45,647 nucleotides of DNA, from the NCBI GenBank assembly GCA_018715065.1, contig DVMJ01000062.1, forward strand, positions 1 to 45,647. Direction: 5' to 3'. The position numbers were made by a program, and so were the translations under genes. This DNA is from Fimiplasma intestinipullorum. Its GTDB lineage: Bacteria > Bacillota_I > Bacilli_A > Erysipelotrichales > Coprobacillaceae. Below are positions 21,919-30,565 of the stretch, in pieces. The notes under the pieces are model-generated. The model saw only the letters and a program-made list of their open reading frames with translations, made no database searches and was not told the DNA's origin. The stretch's first letter is position 1, and every line of letters begins with the position of its first letter.

Positions 21919-22329
21919 ATGCGAGGCGACAAATACTTTTATCGCTGGCTCTGTCTTCAGGAGACGTTGGCGGAATATATGGCTAAAGAAAAAGAAGAGA
22001 ATTACCTGGATGAACTGCTGCGAAGGCTGCGTCAGTCCGAGCGTGGGCATGTGGCTATCTATAAGGAGGCGGGGATGGATCGGCGCTATTTTTCTAAGCT
22101 TGTTTCCGGTCAGTTGAAGCTGCCTTCCAAAAAGGCCATGATCCGCTTAGGATTAGCGATGCATTTAGATCTAGAGGGGATGCAGCGCTTATTACATAGC
22201 TGTGGGTATCATTTATCGGCCAGCGTTGATCTGGATCTGGTGGTCATGTATTGTATTTCTCAGGGAAAATATGACCTTTGGCAGGTCAATGCCATGCTGT
22301 ATGAGTTGGATCTGCCGCTTTTAGAATAA
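21919..22329 (+). CDS. HTH-like regulator, Xre-related small protein (136 aa)
   Basis: GGAGG lies nine bases before the ATG. After a charged coiled N-terminus, residues ~45-100 form an Xre-like helical region (HVAIYKEAGMDRRYFSKLVS, KLPSKKAMIRLGLAMHLDLE), followed by MQRLLHSCGYHLSASVDLDL and a C-terminal YDLWQVNAMLYELDLPLL. This layout is a recurring Bacillota family of small HTH proteins of unknown target. It may regulate the divergent hypothetical gene. No terminator separates it clearly from dusB, which has its own promoter. Confidence 0.65.
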   Translation: MRGDKYFYRWLCLQETLAEYMAKEKEENYLDELLRRLRQSERGHVAIYKEAGMDRRYFSKLVSGQLKLPSKKAMIRLGLAMHLDLEGMQRLLHSCGYHLSASVDLDLVVMYCISQGKYDLWQVNAMLYELDLPLLE

Positions 22330-22332
22330 GAA

Positions 22333-22361
22333 TTGTTTTACTTGCAGGAATCTGCTATAAT
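22333..22361 (+). promoter_or_regulatory. Promoter of dusB
   Basis: TTGTTT (22333-22338), 17-nt spacer, TATAAT (22356-22361); the ATG is 21 nt downstream of the -10, giving a very short leader. Confidence 0.6.
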
Positions 22362-22381
22362 GCTTGCGAGGATGTGAAGAC

Positions 22382-23377
22382 ATGTTGAAGATAGGAAACG
22401 TAGAAATACCGAATCGCATCATTATGGCGCCGATGGCGGGTATAACGAATAAGGCTTTTCGGACGATCATCAAAGAGTTTGGTGCGGGACTAGTTTATTC
22501 CGAGATGGTGAGTGATAAAGCCATCTGTTATCAAAATAAGAAAACACTGGAGATGCTGGCCGTGGATGAACACGAGCACCCAATGAGCATGCAGGTTTTT
22601 GGCGGCGATCGTGATTCCATCGTCGAGGCGGCGAGGTTCATTGCCACGCATTCGAATTGTGATATCATTGATATCAACATGGGCTGTCCGGTCCATAAGG
22701 TTCTCAAATCGGAGGCAGGCAGCAAGCTCTTATTATATCCCGACAAGATCGAGGATATTGTGAGCCATGTGGTCGCCGCTGTTGACAAGCCGGTGACAGT
22801 CAAGATTCGCTCAGGTTTTGATAAAGAACATATCAACGCTGTGGAAGTTGCCAAACGTATTGAAAGGGCTGGCGCGAGCGCAATTGCAGTGCATGGGCGG
22901 ACCCGTTCACAAATGTACGAGGGCAAAGCCGATTGGCAGATCATTGCCCAGGTTAAACAAGCTGTTCGTATTCCTGTGATTGGCAATGGGGATGTCTGCA
23001 CCCCGCAGGATGCCCAAAGAATGCTTGACGAAACGGGATGCGATGCGGTGATGGTTGGGCGTGCGGCGTTAGGCAATCCATGGGTCATCAAGCAGATGGT
23101 AGCTTATGTGGAAGAGGGAATCTTATTACCCGATCCGACCCCAGAGATGCGGATCAACCAATGTCTGGATCATGCCAGGCGATTGATGACGATGATGCCT
23201 GAGCATGTGGCGATGAGTCAGATGCGCGGTCATGCACCCTGGTATATGAAGGGCTTAAAGTCATCTTCCTATGTGAAAAATCAGTTGGCGAAAGTGAATA
23301 CTTATGAAGAGCTAAAAACGATTCTTGAAACATATGCGCAGTATCTCAGGACCGGCGATCGATCATTACTGAAGTGA
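22382..23377 (+). CDS. dusB: tRNA-dihydrouridine synthase (331 aa)
   Basis: This FMN enzyme reduces uridines in the tRNA D-loop. The TIM barrel shows APMAGITNKAFRT near residue 16, MQVFGGD, the catalytic Cys in DINMGCPVHKV (~102), KIRSGF, HGRTRSQMYEG and the FMN phosphate motif VIGNGDVCTPQDA, VMVGRAALGNPW. The C-terminal helical domain follows. Length and motifs fit the DusB branch. I chose ATG 22382 over a TTG at 22364. It has its own promoter and terminator. Confidence 0.92.
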   Translation: MLKIGNVEIPNRIIMAPMAGITNKAFRTIIKEFGAGLVYSEMVSDKAICYQNKKTLEMLAVDEHEHPMSMQVFGGDRDSIVEAARFIATHSNCDIIDINMGCPVHKVLKSEAGSKLLLYPDKIEDIVSHVVAAVDKPVTVKIRSGFDKEHINAVEVAKRIERAGASAIAVHGRTRSQMYEGKADWQIIAQVKQAVRIPVIGNGDVCTPQDAQRMLDETGCDAVMVGRAALGNPWVIKQMVAYVEEGILLPDPTPEMRINQCLDHARRLMTMMPEHVAMSQMRGHAPWYMKGLKSSSYVKNQLAKVNTYEELKTILETYAQYLRTGDRSLLK

Positions 23378-23396
23378 GGACTCCCTCACTTTTTTT
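23372..23396 (+). terminator. Intrinsic terminator of dusB
   Basis: AAGTGAGG-ACTC-CCTCACTT is an 8-bp stem with a tetraloop followed by T6; the dusB stop codon is in the left arm. Confidence 0.85.
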
Positions 23397-23400
23397 ATAT

Positions 23401-23447
23401 AACAGCATATAACAGTTGACAAGTGTTTTATACTGTTATATACTGTT
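23401..23447 (+). promoter_or_regulatory. Promoter with 16-bp inverted repeat, likely YtrA-type operator
   Basis: Left arm AACAGCATATAACAGT (23401-23416) and right arm ACTGTTATATACTGTT (23432-23447) are inverted copies with one mismatch, spaced 15 nt. TTGACA (23416-23421) and TATACT (23439-23444), 17 nt apart, fall inside. The GntR/YtrA-like regulator encoded 20 nt downstream is the obvious ligand, giving autorepression. Confidence 0.8.
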
Positions 23448-23467
23448 TGTGAAGAGGAGGACGGGAA

Positions 23468-23848
23468 ATGCATATTATCATTAATAATTCCAGCCAGCAG
23501 CCGATCTATGAACAGATTGTGGAAAGCATTAAGGCGATGATCATGAGTGGCGAGCTGGGCGAGGATACCATGCTCCCCTCTGTTCGTGCGCTGGCGCGCG
23601 ATCTGAAGATCAGTGCATTGACTGTCAAAAAAGCATATGATCATCTGGAAAGCGAGGGCTTCATTGTTACTGTGCACGGTAAAGGAAGCTTTGTGGCCAT
23701 GGCAAATGCCAATCTGTTGGCTGAGCAGGCACGAAAAGAAGTAGAAGCTGATTTGGAAAGGGCCATCCAAAAAGGCAGAAGATGTGGAATGACGGATGAA
23801 GAGATCAGCGATCTTGTTCGTCTATTAATGGAGGATTCGATATGTTAG
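23468..23848 (+). CDS. GntR-family transcriptional regulator, YtrA subfamily (126 aa)
   Basis: The N-terminal winged HTH is classic GntR: PIYEQIVESIKAMIMSGEL, MLPSVRALARDLKIS, TVKKAYDHLESEGFI and HGKGSFVA. Only a short helical dimerisation tail follows (~75-126), as in the YtrA subfamily, with no effector domain. It opens a three-gene operon with an ABC ATPase and permease, a layout known for cell-envelope-stress and antimicrobial-responsive exporters. The stop overlaps the next start. It probably represses its own operon through the palindrome just upstream. Confidence 0.9.
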   Translation: MHIIINNSSQQPIYEQIVESIKAMIMSGELGEDTMLPSVRALARDLKISALTVKKAYDHLESEGFIVTVHGKGSFVAMANANLLAEQARKEVEADLERAIQKGRRCGMTDEEISDLVRLLMEDSIC

Positions 23849-24693
23849 TCAAATTAGATCATGTCAAAAAACATTATGCCACTTTTGATTTGGATTGCAC
23901 GATGGAGTTAGCGGAAGGCTGTATCACAGGTGTGATCGGTCGAAATGGAGCAGGGAAAACGACGACTTTTAAATTGATTTTAGACTTAATTCACCCCGAT
24001 GCGGGAGAAATTACGGTCTTGGATGAACCTGTCAGCAAGTTAAATACCAAAAAACGGGAACAGATCGGGGTGGTGTTATCGGACAGCGGCTTTAGTGAAT
24101 CCTTGCACCTGGAAGCCATTGCCAGGATCTTGAAACCTATGTACCATACGTTTGATCCGGCAGATTTCAAAAAACAGGCACAGGCCGCCGGATTGCCGCT
24201 GCGTCAGCCTTTATCTCAGTTTTCGAATGGGATGAAGGCCAAGGCGAAATTGCTGATGGCCTTGTCCCATCATCCACGCCTGTTGATCTTAGATGAACCG
24301 ACCGCCGGTTTGGATGTGGTTGCCCGGGATGAGGTGCTGGATATGCTGCGCGCCTTTATGGAGAATGAACAAGCAGGGATCCTGATCAGTTCGCATATTT
24401 CCAGTGATCTGGAGGGGTTATGTGATGATATCTATCTGATCGATCAGGGAAAAGTCAAACTGCATGAATCCAATGAGACGATCTTAAGTGAGTATGGTCT
24501 GATCAAGGTCAATGCATCGCAATATGAGAAGCTTGATAAGGACTATCTACTGGCGGTTGAAAAAGAAGGGTATGGCTATGCCTGCCTGACCAATCAGCGG
24601 GCTTACTATCAGGAGAATTATCCTGGCATTGTGGTGGAGAAAGCCAATCTGGATCGTGTGTTAACGATCATGAGTCGAGGTGAAAGCAAATGA
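23842..24693 (+). CDS. ABC transporter ATP-binding protein, YtrB-like (283 aa)
   Basis: It has Walker A GRNGAGKTTT near residue 33, a Q-loop region VVLSDSGFSES, a signature in FSNGMKAKAKLLMAL (~131), Walker B LLILDEPTAGLD (~150) and switch His in SSHISSDLE. A C-terminal ~75-residue extension follows. It energises the permease encoded by the next gene (ATGA overlap at 24690). The substrate is unknown; related systems respond to wall-active antibiotics. Confidence 0.9.
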   Translation: MLVKLDHVKKHYATFDLDCTMELAEGCITGVIGRNGAGKTTTFKLILDLIHPDAGEITVLDEPVSKLNTKKREQIGVVLSDSGFSESLHLEAIARILKPMYHTFDPADFKKQAQAAGLPLRQPLSQFSNGMKAKAKLLMALSHHPRLLILDEPTAGLDVVARDEVLDMLRAFMENEQAGILISSHISSDLEGLCDDIYLIDQGKVKLHESNETILSEYGLIKVNASQYEKLDKDYLLAVEKEGYGYACLTNQRAYYQENYPGIVVEKANLDRVLTIMSRGESK

Positions 24694-25340
24694 AAGGATT
24701 ACTTGTGAAAGATTATTTGATGCTGTCAGCGCAAAGACGCTTTATGCTGCTGGCGCTGATCATGATGATCGTGTTTTCGGTAAGTGCAAATAACGGCTCC
24801 TTTGTGATCGGTTACTGTGCCTTTATGGGAGGCCTGATGGGAACCAATTCGATCAGTTATGATGAATATAATCACGGCTATAGTTTCCTGATGACATTGC
24901 CTTTTACACGTAAGGAATATGTGTTAGAGAAGTTCATCTTCTGTTTATCCTGCGTTGTCTTATTCTCTGTTGTCGGCGCTTTGATTGCGCTGGTCGGACA
25001 GATGATGCGGGGACTGAATGAGACCTATTTGATGAGCTTTGGACTTACCTATCTCATTTTGATCTGGATTGCTTTTCTGATTGCAGCCATCATGCTGCCG
25101 ATCCAGCTGCACTTTGGTTCGGAGAGAGCCAGAATTGCTTTTGTCATCGTGATGCTAAGCCTGTTTGTTTTGGTCATTGGCGGCGCGAAGTTGGCAGAGG
25201 TGCTGCCAATTCAGTTAGATCCTATCTTCAGTCAACTGTCGCTGCCGCTAGTGGTGGGGGTTGGCATAGGTATTTTGGGTGTGGCCTTTGCCCTTTCTTA
25301 CAGCATCAGTTTAGCAATCATGCAAAGAAAAGAATTTTAA
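24690..25340 (+). CDS. ABC-2 type permease (216 aa)
   Basis: A six-helix integral membrane protein: helices near 18-32, 37-52, 85-105, 120-145, 150-170 and 185-208, with the N-terminal MKGLLVKDYLML and ISYDEYNHGYSFLMTLPFTR typical of ABC-2 permeases paired with YtrB-like ATPases. It overlaps the ATPase stop by four bases and ends the operon at a terminator. Confidence 0.85.
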   Translation: MKGLLVKDYLMLSAQRRFMLLALIMMIVFSVSANNGSFVIGYCAFMGGLMGTNSISYDEYNHGYSFLMTLPFTRKEYVLEKFIFCLSCVVLFSVVGALIALVGQMMRGLNETYLMSFGLTYLILIWIAFLIAAIMLPIQLHFGSERARIAFVIVMLSLFVLVIGGAKLAEVLPIQLDPIFSQLSLPLVVGVGIGILGVAFALSYSISLAIMQRKEF

Positions 25341-25363
25341 AACCGGTTCAGGCCGGTTTTTTT
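25339..25363 (+). terminator. Intrinsic terminator of the ytr-like operon
   Basis: AAAACCGG-TTCAGG-CCGGTTTT followed by TTT. Confidence 0.8.
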
Positions 25364-25364
25364 G

Positions 25365-25393
25365 TTGACATGATGCTCTTTCCATTTTAAACT
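25365..25393 (+). promoter_or_regulatory. Promoter of the marR-like gene
   Basis: TTGACA (25365-25370), 17-nt spacer, TAAACT (25388-25393). A short direct repeat AAACTAAGAT/AAACTAGG overlaps the -10 and may be an operator half-site pair. Confidence 0.6.
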
Positions 25394-25417
25394 AAGATAA
25401 ACTAGGGAGGGAGTGCA

Positions 25418-25846
25418 ATGCAACGCTCACAGCAGGAAGAATATATTATCCGCTGTTTCTCGCTGCTGGCAAATGAAATTGCCATTCAGGGAGATCTGAT
25501 TTTGCCGGATATCACTTATCGGCAATGGTTTTTATTAGCCATCATTGCCAAGATGCCAGCTAAAGAAACACATGTTCAGGCAATTGCTGATATGGCCGGT
25601 TCTTCAAGACAGAATGTCAAGAAGATGCTAGAGGCATTGGAAGTCAAAGGATATGTTAGAATGCAGCCGTCAAGCCAGGATAAACGCGCGCTGAGCGTCA
25701 AGCTGACGACGAAGGCCAAAAGATATTTAAACGAACAGACGGCTTCGATTGCCCAGTGGACACAGTCCCTCTTTGCGAATTATGATGATGAGGAAGTCAG
25801 ACAGCTGCTTTTCCTTCTGGTCAAATTAATGGATGAGATAACGTAA
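25418..25846 (+). CDS. MarR-family transcriptional regulator (142 aa)
   Basis: The winged HTH region is clear: THVQAIADMAGSSRQNVKKM, LEALEVKGYVRMQPSSQDKR and ALSVKLTTKAKRYL, flanked by dimerisation helices. The AGGGAGG RBS precedes the ATG. Ligand and targets are unknown. No other gene follows on this strand, so it may act elsewhere or only on itself. Confidence 0.88.
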   Translation: MQRSQQEEYIIRCFSLLANEIAIQGDLILPDITYRQWFLLAIIAKMPAKETHVQAIADMAGSSRQNVKKMLEALEVKGYVRMQPSSQDKRALSVKLTTKAKRYLNEQTASIAQWTQSLFANYDDEEVRQLLFLLVKLMDEIT

Positions 25847-25870
25847 AAAAGATCCTGTGGGATCTTTTTT
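25845..25870. terminator. Bidirectional terminator
   Basis: AAAAAAGATCC-TGTG-GGATCTTTTTT is a perfect 11-bp stem between convergent genes and serves both strands. Confidence 0.9.
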
Positions 25871-26543
25871 AGTGCGTGCGCCGGTACTGGTCGATCAGTT
25901 CACGAATCTCTTTTTGACCAAGACGATAGCGACGGGAATGGGTTCCCGGATTTCGCTTCAAGATCTTTTCAGCCTTTTTGAGGGCCCTGATTGGATCGAC
26001 CAGGACCTTATCCAATCTGAGGATGTGTTTGAGATCCAAAGCCTGGATGACCGACAGAACGGTATCGGAAATAAAGAGGATCAGCGCGATGGCATCGATC
26101 AGATAGAGCCATGGCACAGGAATTTGCTTGACAAGATGATAGATCGGTGCATCGATCCACTGGACCAGTAAAATAGAGAAAAACCCCCAAATCAAACTGG
26201 CTCCCAGACAAATATACCCTTTATAATTGAAAGGCAGTGAACTGTAGTCCCAATAGCGCATATGGAAGATCTTCTCCATTCCCCATCCGACGAAAAGCTC
26301 AAAAGCAGTTCCGGCAAGCATGCCGACTAAGAAAATGAGGGGAATCTGATCTTTAAAGGGCAGCGTCAGAAAGAGAATGATCAGGGCCCCAAAACCATAG
26401 ATTGGCAGCCATGGACCATTGAGAAATCCGCGGTTGATAAAATGATGGGTTTTGATCCACTTTTGTCCCGTTTCCCAAACCCAGCCCAGAAACGCATAAA
26501 TAAAGAAGATCAGGATCCATTGTGGTGTATCAAAAATATTCAT
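25869..26543 (-). CDS. CmpB-like putative ABC-transporter permease family membrane protein (224 aa)
   Basis: The sequence has five to six membrane helices and the conserved stretches YAFLGWVWET, RGFLNGPWLPIYGFGA, LFVGWGMEKIF, WDYSSLPFNYKGYICL and SLIWGFFS, which define the PF06541 family. The C-terminus is basic (EKILKRNPGTHSRRYRLGQK). True function is unsettled for the family. Its start overlaps the glycosyltransferase gene by four bases, so they are co-translated. Confidence 0.8.
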   Translation of the reverse strand: MNIFDTPQWILIFFIYAFLGWVWETGQKWIKTHHFINRGFLNGPWLPIYGFGALIILFLTLPFKDQIPLIFLVGMLAGTAFELFVGWGMEKIFHMRYWDYSSLPFNYKGYICLGASLIWGFFSILLVQWIDAPIYHLVKQIPVPWLYLIDAIALILFISDTVLSVIQALDLKHILRLDKVLVDPIRALKKAEKILKRNPGTHSRRYRLGQKEIRELIDQYRRTH

Positions 26544-27337
26544 CCGTTCTTCCTCTCATTCATCAATTGATCATAGAAATATTTGAGACGTCCATGGTAA
26601 GAGGACTGCCAGGGCTTATGTGGACCACAGAAGTGAATGATGACGGTATGCTCACTGACCCATTTGAGATCACGCTTTTGCTGGGGATGCTCGATATTGT
26701 AGATATTGAGGATGCGATCACTCAAATTATAAATAAAGTGATTCAACAAGAGAATGTGATCACCATAGAGAGAGGACAGGATATCCTGATCGGGTAACAG
26801 CAGGTGTTTTCTACGTTTCATGAAGTTTTCAATATCCTGTGCAACTGGGACTTCTCGCAGCTTGGCTAAATTGATTAGTAAGACACCGGTATTGATGTAG
26901 GGGACATCCTTGGTATTGCCTAAACGCAAATGATTCATCTTCCTAAGAAAGCGGCGAATATGCGTGCAGCCGGCAAAATAGTGATCACCTAAGGGGGTCT
27001 CGTAAAGCGTCTCTAAGGAATGGATGATCAGGGTATCGGCATCTAAGTAAAGGATGCGATCCAAATTCTGCGGTAAAAAATGGGCCGCATACAGGCGGTA
27101 GTAGATTTCCAGAGGGTAGCGCTGTGTTGTAGGAAAATAAGGCAGGTCTTCTTTCTGAATGGTCAGAAAGTGAAAATCCATTTCTGGAAAAGTATTTTGA
27201 ATGTGCTGCTGCAGCTTTTCATCTAGATCACGATGAAAGATATAGACGTGATAGTCAGCTGGAAAGCGCGCCAGCGAACGGAGCGTCACAAAAAAAGGGG
27301 AAAGATAATGCTGATTGATACAAAATAATAAATTCAT
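26540..27337 (-). CDS. Family GT8 glycosyltransferase (265 aa)
   Basis: I chose ATG 27337, nine bases after GGAGG, over an upstream in-frame start at 27391. It begins NLLFCINQHYLSPFFVTLRS, typical of the GT8 Rossmann fold, with the metal-binding DxD in ILYLDADTLI (~100), YINTGVLLINL and DQDILSSLYGD, and the late His in IIHFCGPHKPW. It transfers hexose from a nucleotide sugar to a surface glycan or lipid; the acceptor is not deducible. Confidence 0.88.
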   Translation of the reverse strand: MNLLFCINQHYLSPFFVTLRSLARFPADYHVYIFHRDLDEKLQQHIQNTFPEMDFHFLTIQKEDLPYFPTTQRYPLEIYYRLYAAHFLPQNLDRILYLDADTLIIHSLETLYETPLGDHYFAGCTHIRRFLRKMNHLRLGNTKDVPYINTGVLLINLAKLREVPVAQDIENFMKRRKHLLLPDQDILSSLYGDHILLLNHFIYNLSDRILNIYNIEHPQQKRDLKWVSEHTVIIHFCGPHKPWQSSYHGRLKYFYDQLMNERKNG

Positions 27338-27373
27338 TGTTCTCGAACCTCCACCAAGATAAAGTATAGTCTG

Positions 27374-27403
27374 ATTATATGAATGGAACATTAACAGTTG
27401 TAA
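27374..27403 (-). promoter_or_regulatory. Promoter of the GT8-CmpB operon
   Basis: Minus strand TTACAA (27398-27403), 18-nt spacer, TATAAT (27374-27379). Confidence 0.5.
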
Positions 27404-27423
27404 GACATCCAGGATGGGAAGAA

Positions 27424-27452
27424 TTTACAGAGATGTGATCTTATGATATAAT
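27424..27452 (+). promoter_or_regulatory. Promoter of the acyltransferase gene
   Basis: TTTACA (27424-27429), 17-nt spacer, TATAAT (27447-27452). The leader contains CATCCTT (27466-27472) and AAGGATG (27487-27493), a 7-bp inverted repeat. Confidence 0.65.
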
Positions 27453-27531
27453 ATGCCAGATGAACCATCCTTAGGTGCTTTTTGGCAAGGATGATGCGTT
27501 GGGACTGCTTCCCGTCAAAAAGCAAGAGAGG

Positions 27532-28749
27532 ATGGAAAAATTGAAATATCAAAAGGAGATCATGATTACGGCCGTGATGGCAGCTGTGATCTTTGCTTTA
27601 CGCCTGTTGAATGTTTTTCAGGTGGAAAATGGACTTGCTCATCCACTAGTCATGTTGTTGATGATTGTTGGAAGCAGTCTTCTGGCAATCTGGCTTCAGC
27701 GGGATATGGATGCGAATTATGCCCATCAGCGTCTTTACTATCCTAATTTGAACATCTTAAAATATGTATGTGCCGTACTGATCGTCATCTTACATTTAAG
27801 ACCTTTTTTAGGTTACTCGTCCAAATTGGATCTGGCTTTTAATAATATTCTTTCGCGCATCTGTGTGCCGGTCTTCTTTTTGATCACGGGTTATTTTGTC
27901 GCTCAAAAAGAAAAAACGAATCCAACCTACATTCGTTCTTATATTCAAAAAAATATTCATTTATACCTGGTCTGGAGCATGATCTATATTCCTGTCTCGG
28001 TCTATTTTGCTTTTACGAACAGGCATGTGATCGACTTGTACATTCCCAGTCTCTCGTTTCCGCTCTATGCTCTGATTCCGCTAGTCATCTTGGGATTACC
28101 ATTGATCTTAATTTTTTATACAGGCACGTATTATCATCTCTGGTATTTTCCGGCGGTGATCCTGTCACTGATTGTTGTGGCCCAATGGAAGAAACGCTGG
28201 TCACTGGGCTGGCTTTTGGTCATCTCATTTGTTTTGCTTTTGTTTGGGGCAACTGAGACATACTATGGCGTCTTGCCGCTCACACTGCAGCGCATCATTT
28301 CTTATTATTATAATATCTTCTTTACGACACGTAATTTTCTTTTCTTTGGCTTGTTTTATGTGGTGTTGGGTTATTATTTGGGCTCAAAAAAACAGGTGTA
28401 TGCCAGCTACTGTTTGGAAAAGCTGCTGATTTCCATCATGCTATTGGTGTTTGAGGCGCTGTTGCTGCAGGGAACAGAGCGCTTGAACAGTAATATCTTA
28501 CTGGCTTGTGTACCGGTGACTTACTATTTGTTTGTCTGTACCATCTATTTGTCTAACCATCATCAAAAACATCTTCCGTTTGGGGAATTGTCTAAATATT
28601 ATTACCTCATTCATCCTATTGTCATTGTACTCGTAACTGCCTTTCCGCTGCATCCACTTCTGCAGCTGTTGGTGGTGCTTCTTCTTACTCAGCTTGTGTC
28701 TTATGGCTTGTATCGACTCAAAAGAAAACATCCATCATTGCCGATTTAA
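27532..28749 (+). CDS. Membrane acyltransferase, acyltransferase-3 family (about 405 aa)
   Basis: The start is uncertain: ATG 27532 gives a cytosolic MEKLKYQKE before helix 1; ATG 27562 has a better AAGGAG but close spacing; GTG 27475 has no RBS. About ten to eleven helices follow, with the family signatures LNILKYVCAVLIVILHLRPF and RICVPVFFLITGYF near the N-terminus and YYYLIHPIVIVL near the end. The His in ILHLRPF corresponds to the usual catalytic position. Such proteins O-acetylate wall or surface polysaccharides, which fits the divergent GT8 gene. Confidence 0.85.
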   Translation: MEKLKYQKEIMITAVMAAVIFALRLLNVFQVENGLAHPLVMLLMIVGSSLLAIWLQRDMDANYAHQRLYYPNLNILKYVCAVLIVILHLRPFLGYSSKLDLAFNNILSRICVPVFFLITGYFVAQKEKTNPTYIRSYIQKNIHLYLVWSMIYIPVSVYFAFTNRHVIDLYIPSLSFPLYALIPLVILGLPLILIFYTGTYYHLWYFPAVILSLIVVAQWKKRWSLGWLLVISFVLLLFGATETYYGVLPLTLQRIISYYYNIFFTTRNFLFFGLFYVVLGYYLGSKKQVYASYCLEKLLISIMLLVFEALLLQGTERLNSNILLACVPVTYYLFVCTIYLSNHHQKHLPFGELSKYYYLIHPIVIVLVTAFPLHPLLQLLVVLLLTQLVSYGLYRLKRKHPSLPI

Positions 28750-28768
28750 GATCAGTCATCAGAAAAAG

Positions 28769-28800
28769 GTGTTGGCCAATGCGACCAACACACTTTTTTT
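28769..28800 (+). terminator. Intrinsic terminator of the acyltransferase gene
   Basis: GTGTTGG pairs with CCAACAC (7 bp), then AC and seven T. Confidence 0.8.
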
Positions 28801-28921
28801 ATCCGATCGTGTTGCTGTCTGGATCAAATTCATCATTTCGCTCACGGAGGCCAAGAGGGGTTGCTTCCCAAACAATCTTAAAGACACCTTCACCAAAATC
28901 CTATTTGCGTCCTTGAGCATT

Positions 28922-28953
28922 AAAAAACCAGGGGTCGAAATGATCCCCTGGTT
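28922..28953 (-). terminator. Intrinsic terminator of eno
   Basis: Minus strand AACCAGGGG and CCCCTGGTT form a 9-bp stem followed by TTTT. Confidence 0.85.
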
Positions 28954-28961
28954 ATCATGCT

Positions 28962-30251
28962 TTATTGATCTAACTGATAGAAAGCTTCTACGCCTGCATA
29001 GTTTGCCTGTTTGCCAAGTTCGTCTTCGATACGCATCAGCTGATTGTATTTAGCGATACGGTCTGTTCTTGACGCAGAACCTGTTTTGATCTGTCCGGCA
29101 TTGGTTGCAACGGCAATATCGGCAATCGTTGTATCTTCGGTTTCACCGGAACGATGAGAAACCACAGCGGTGTAGTTGGCTTTCTGAGCCATTTCGATGG
29201 CCTCTAAGGTTTCGGTCAATGTTCCGATTTGGTTGACTTTGATCAAAATCGCATTAGCGACACCTTTTTCGATGCCTTTCTTTAATCTTTCCGTATTGGT
29301 TACAAAGAAGTCATCGCCGACCAACTGAACGCGGCTGCCTAATTTCTCAGTCAGATAATCCCATCCTTCCCAGTCATCCTGGTCAAGACCATCTTCAATG
29401 GAAATAATAGGGTATTTATCGCATAATTCAACATAGAAATCGACTAATTCCTTAGAAGTAAAGGTCTTGTTGTTTTCACCTGGTAAAGTGTATTTGCCAT
29501 CTTGATAGAATTCGCTGCTGGCAACGTCCATCGCTAATTTCACATCCACACCTGGTTGATAGCCGGCTGTTTCGATTGCTTCTAGGATCGTCTGGATGGC
29601 CTCTTCGTTGCTGGCGAGGTTTGGTGCAAAACCACCTTCATCACCGACAGCCGTATTTAAGCCTTTGCCTTTCAAAACTTTCTTTAAGGCATGGAAGACT
29701 TCTGCCCCCATACGAATGGCTTCTTTGAAGCTAGGCGCATTCACAGGCATGATCATGAATTCCTGGAAGTCCACATTATTGTCGGCATGCGCACCACCGT
29801 TGATGATGTTCATCATTGGGGTAGGTAAAACGTGGGCATTAGCACCACCGATATATCTGTAAAGTGGCATATGTAAACTATTGGCAGCACATCTGGCAAC
29901 CGCTAAGGAAACACCTAAGATGGCGTTCGCACCTAATTTACCTTTGTTAGGTGTTCCATCCAGCGCAATCATCATTTCATCAATTTCACGCTGGTTTGTC
30001 ACCTCTTTGCCGATGACTTCTTTAGCGATGATCGTATTGACATTATCGACAGCCTTGCTGACACCCATGCCATTATAACGAGTGGCATCACCATCACGTA
30101 ATTCAACGGCTTCATGAACACCGGTAGATGCTCCGCTAGGGACGATGGCACGACCGAAGGAACCATCATCACCGGTCACTTCCACTTCAACGGTTGGATT
30201 ACCGCGGGAGTCCAGTACTTCTCTTGCATAAACACTTTGAATTTTAACCAT
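28962..30251 (-). CDS. eno: Enolase (429 aa)
   Basis: A complete glycolytic enolase converting 2-phosphoglycerate to phosphoenolpyruvate. Visible motifs are REVLDSRGNPTVEVEV, IVPSGASTGVHEA, NIINGGAHADNNVDFQEFM, GDEGGFAPNL, ISIEDGLDQDDW, LVGDDFFVTN, the catalytic Lys in ILIKVNQIGTLTETLE and SHRSGETEDTTIAD. AGGAGG precedes the ATG. It is monocistronic, with its own promoter, 5' stem-loop and terminator; the other glycolytic genes often clustered with it are not here. Confidence 0.98.
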   Translation of the reverse strand: MVKIQSVYAREVLDSRGNPTVEVEVTGDDGSFGRAIVPSGASTGVHEAVELRDGDATRYNGMGVSKAVDNVNTIIAKEVIGKEVTNQREIDEMMIALDGTPNKGKLGANAILGVSLAVARCAANSLHMPLYRYIGGANAHVLPTPMMNIINGGAHADNNVDFQEFMIMPVNAPSFKEAIRMGAEVFHALKKVLKGKGLNTAVGDEGGFAPNLASNEEAIQTILEAIETAGYQPGVDVKLAMDVASSEFYQDGKYTLPGENNKTFTSKELVDFYVELCDKYPIISIEDGLDQDDWEGWDYLTEKLGSRVQLVGDDFFVTNTERLKKGIEKGVANAILIKVNQIGTLTETLEAIEMAQKANYTAVVSHRSGETEDTTIADIAVATNAGQIKTGSASRTDRIAKYNQLMRIEDELGKQANYAGVEAFYQLDQ

Positions 30252-30316
30252 TTCTTCTTTCCTCCTTGGATGTTTCCTTCCCTATGTGACTGGCATAGGA
30301 AAATCATTTATTCACA

Positions 30317-30371
30317 ATAGTTAGACTTCGCTAACTATATATAGTATATCATGCATCGAGTGAAAATGCAA
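30317..30371 (-). promoter_or_regulatory. eno promoter and transcript-start stem-loop
   Basis: Minus strand TTGCAT (30366-30371), 17-nt spacer, TATACT (30343-30348). ATAGTTAG (30317-30324) and CTAACTAT (30331-30338) form a perfect 8-bp inverted repeat around a 6-nt centre at the predicted 5' end, either an mRNA-protecting stem-loop or an operator. The remaining ~200 nt up to the next promoter hold nothing recognisable. Confidence 0.6.
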
Positions 30372-30565
30372 AGCATTCTGCTTCTTTAAAAAGAAAATGA
30401 GAAAATGGTGTTCATAGGCAGGCATGAATTTTGTTGAAGGCTGTCGTTTTTTTGAAATGACAGACAAATATGGGGATTTTTCGGGTGGGCTTGTCGCTAT
30501 TTGCGAAATCATCGATAGGGAATCAATAAATCGACTTTTTTCCCAAATATTTTTGGAAGAATGCT

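Noticed and set aside
28799..28900. Minus-strand frame after eno reading FKIVWEATPLGLRERNDEFD
   Set aside because: It looks protein-like but has no start codon, lies behind the eno terminator and overlaps the acyltransferase terminator; a second frame is open there too. Possibly a remnant, not supportable.
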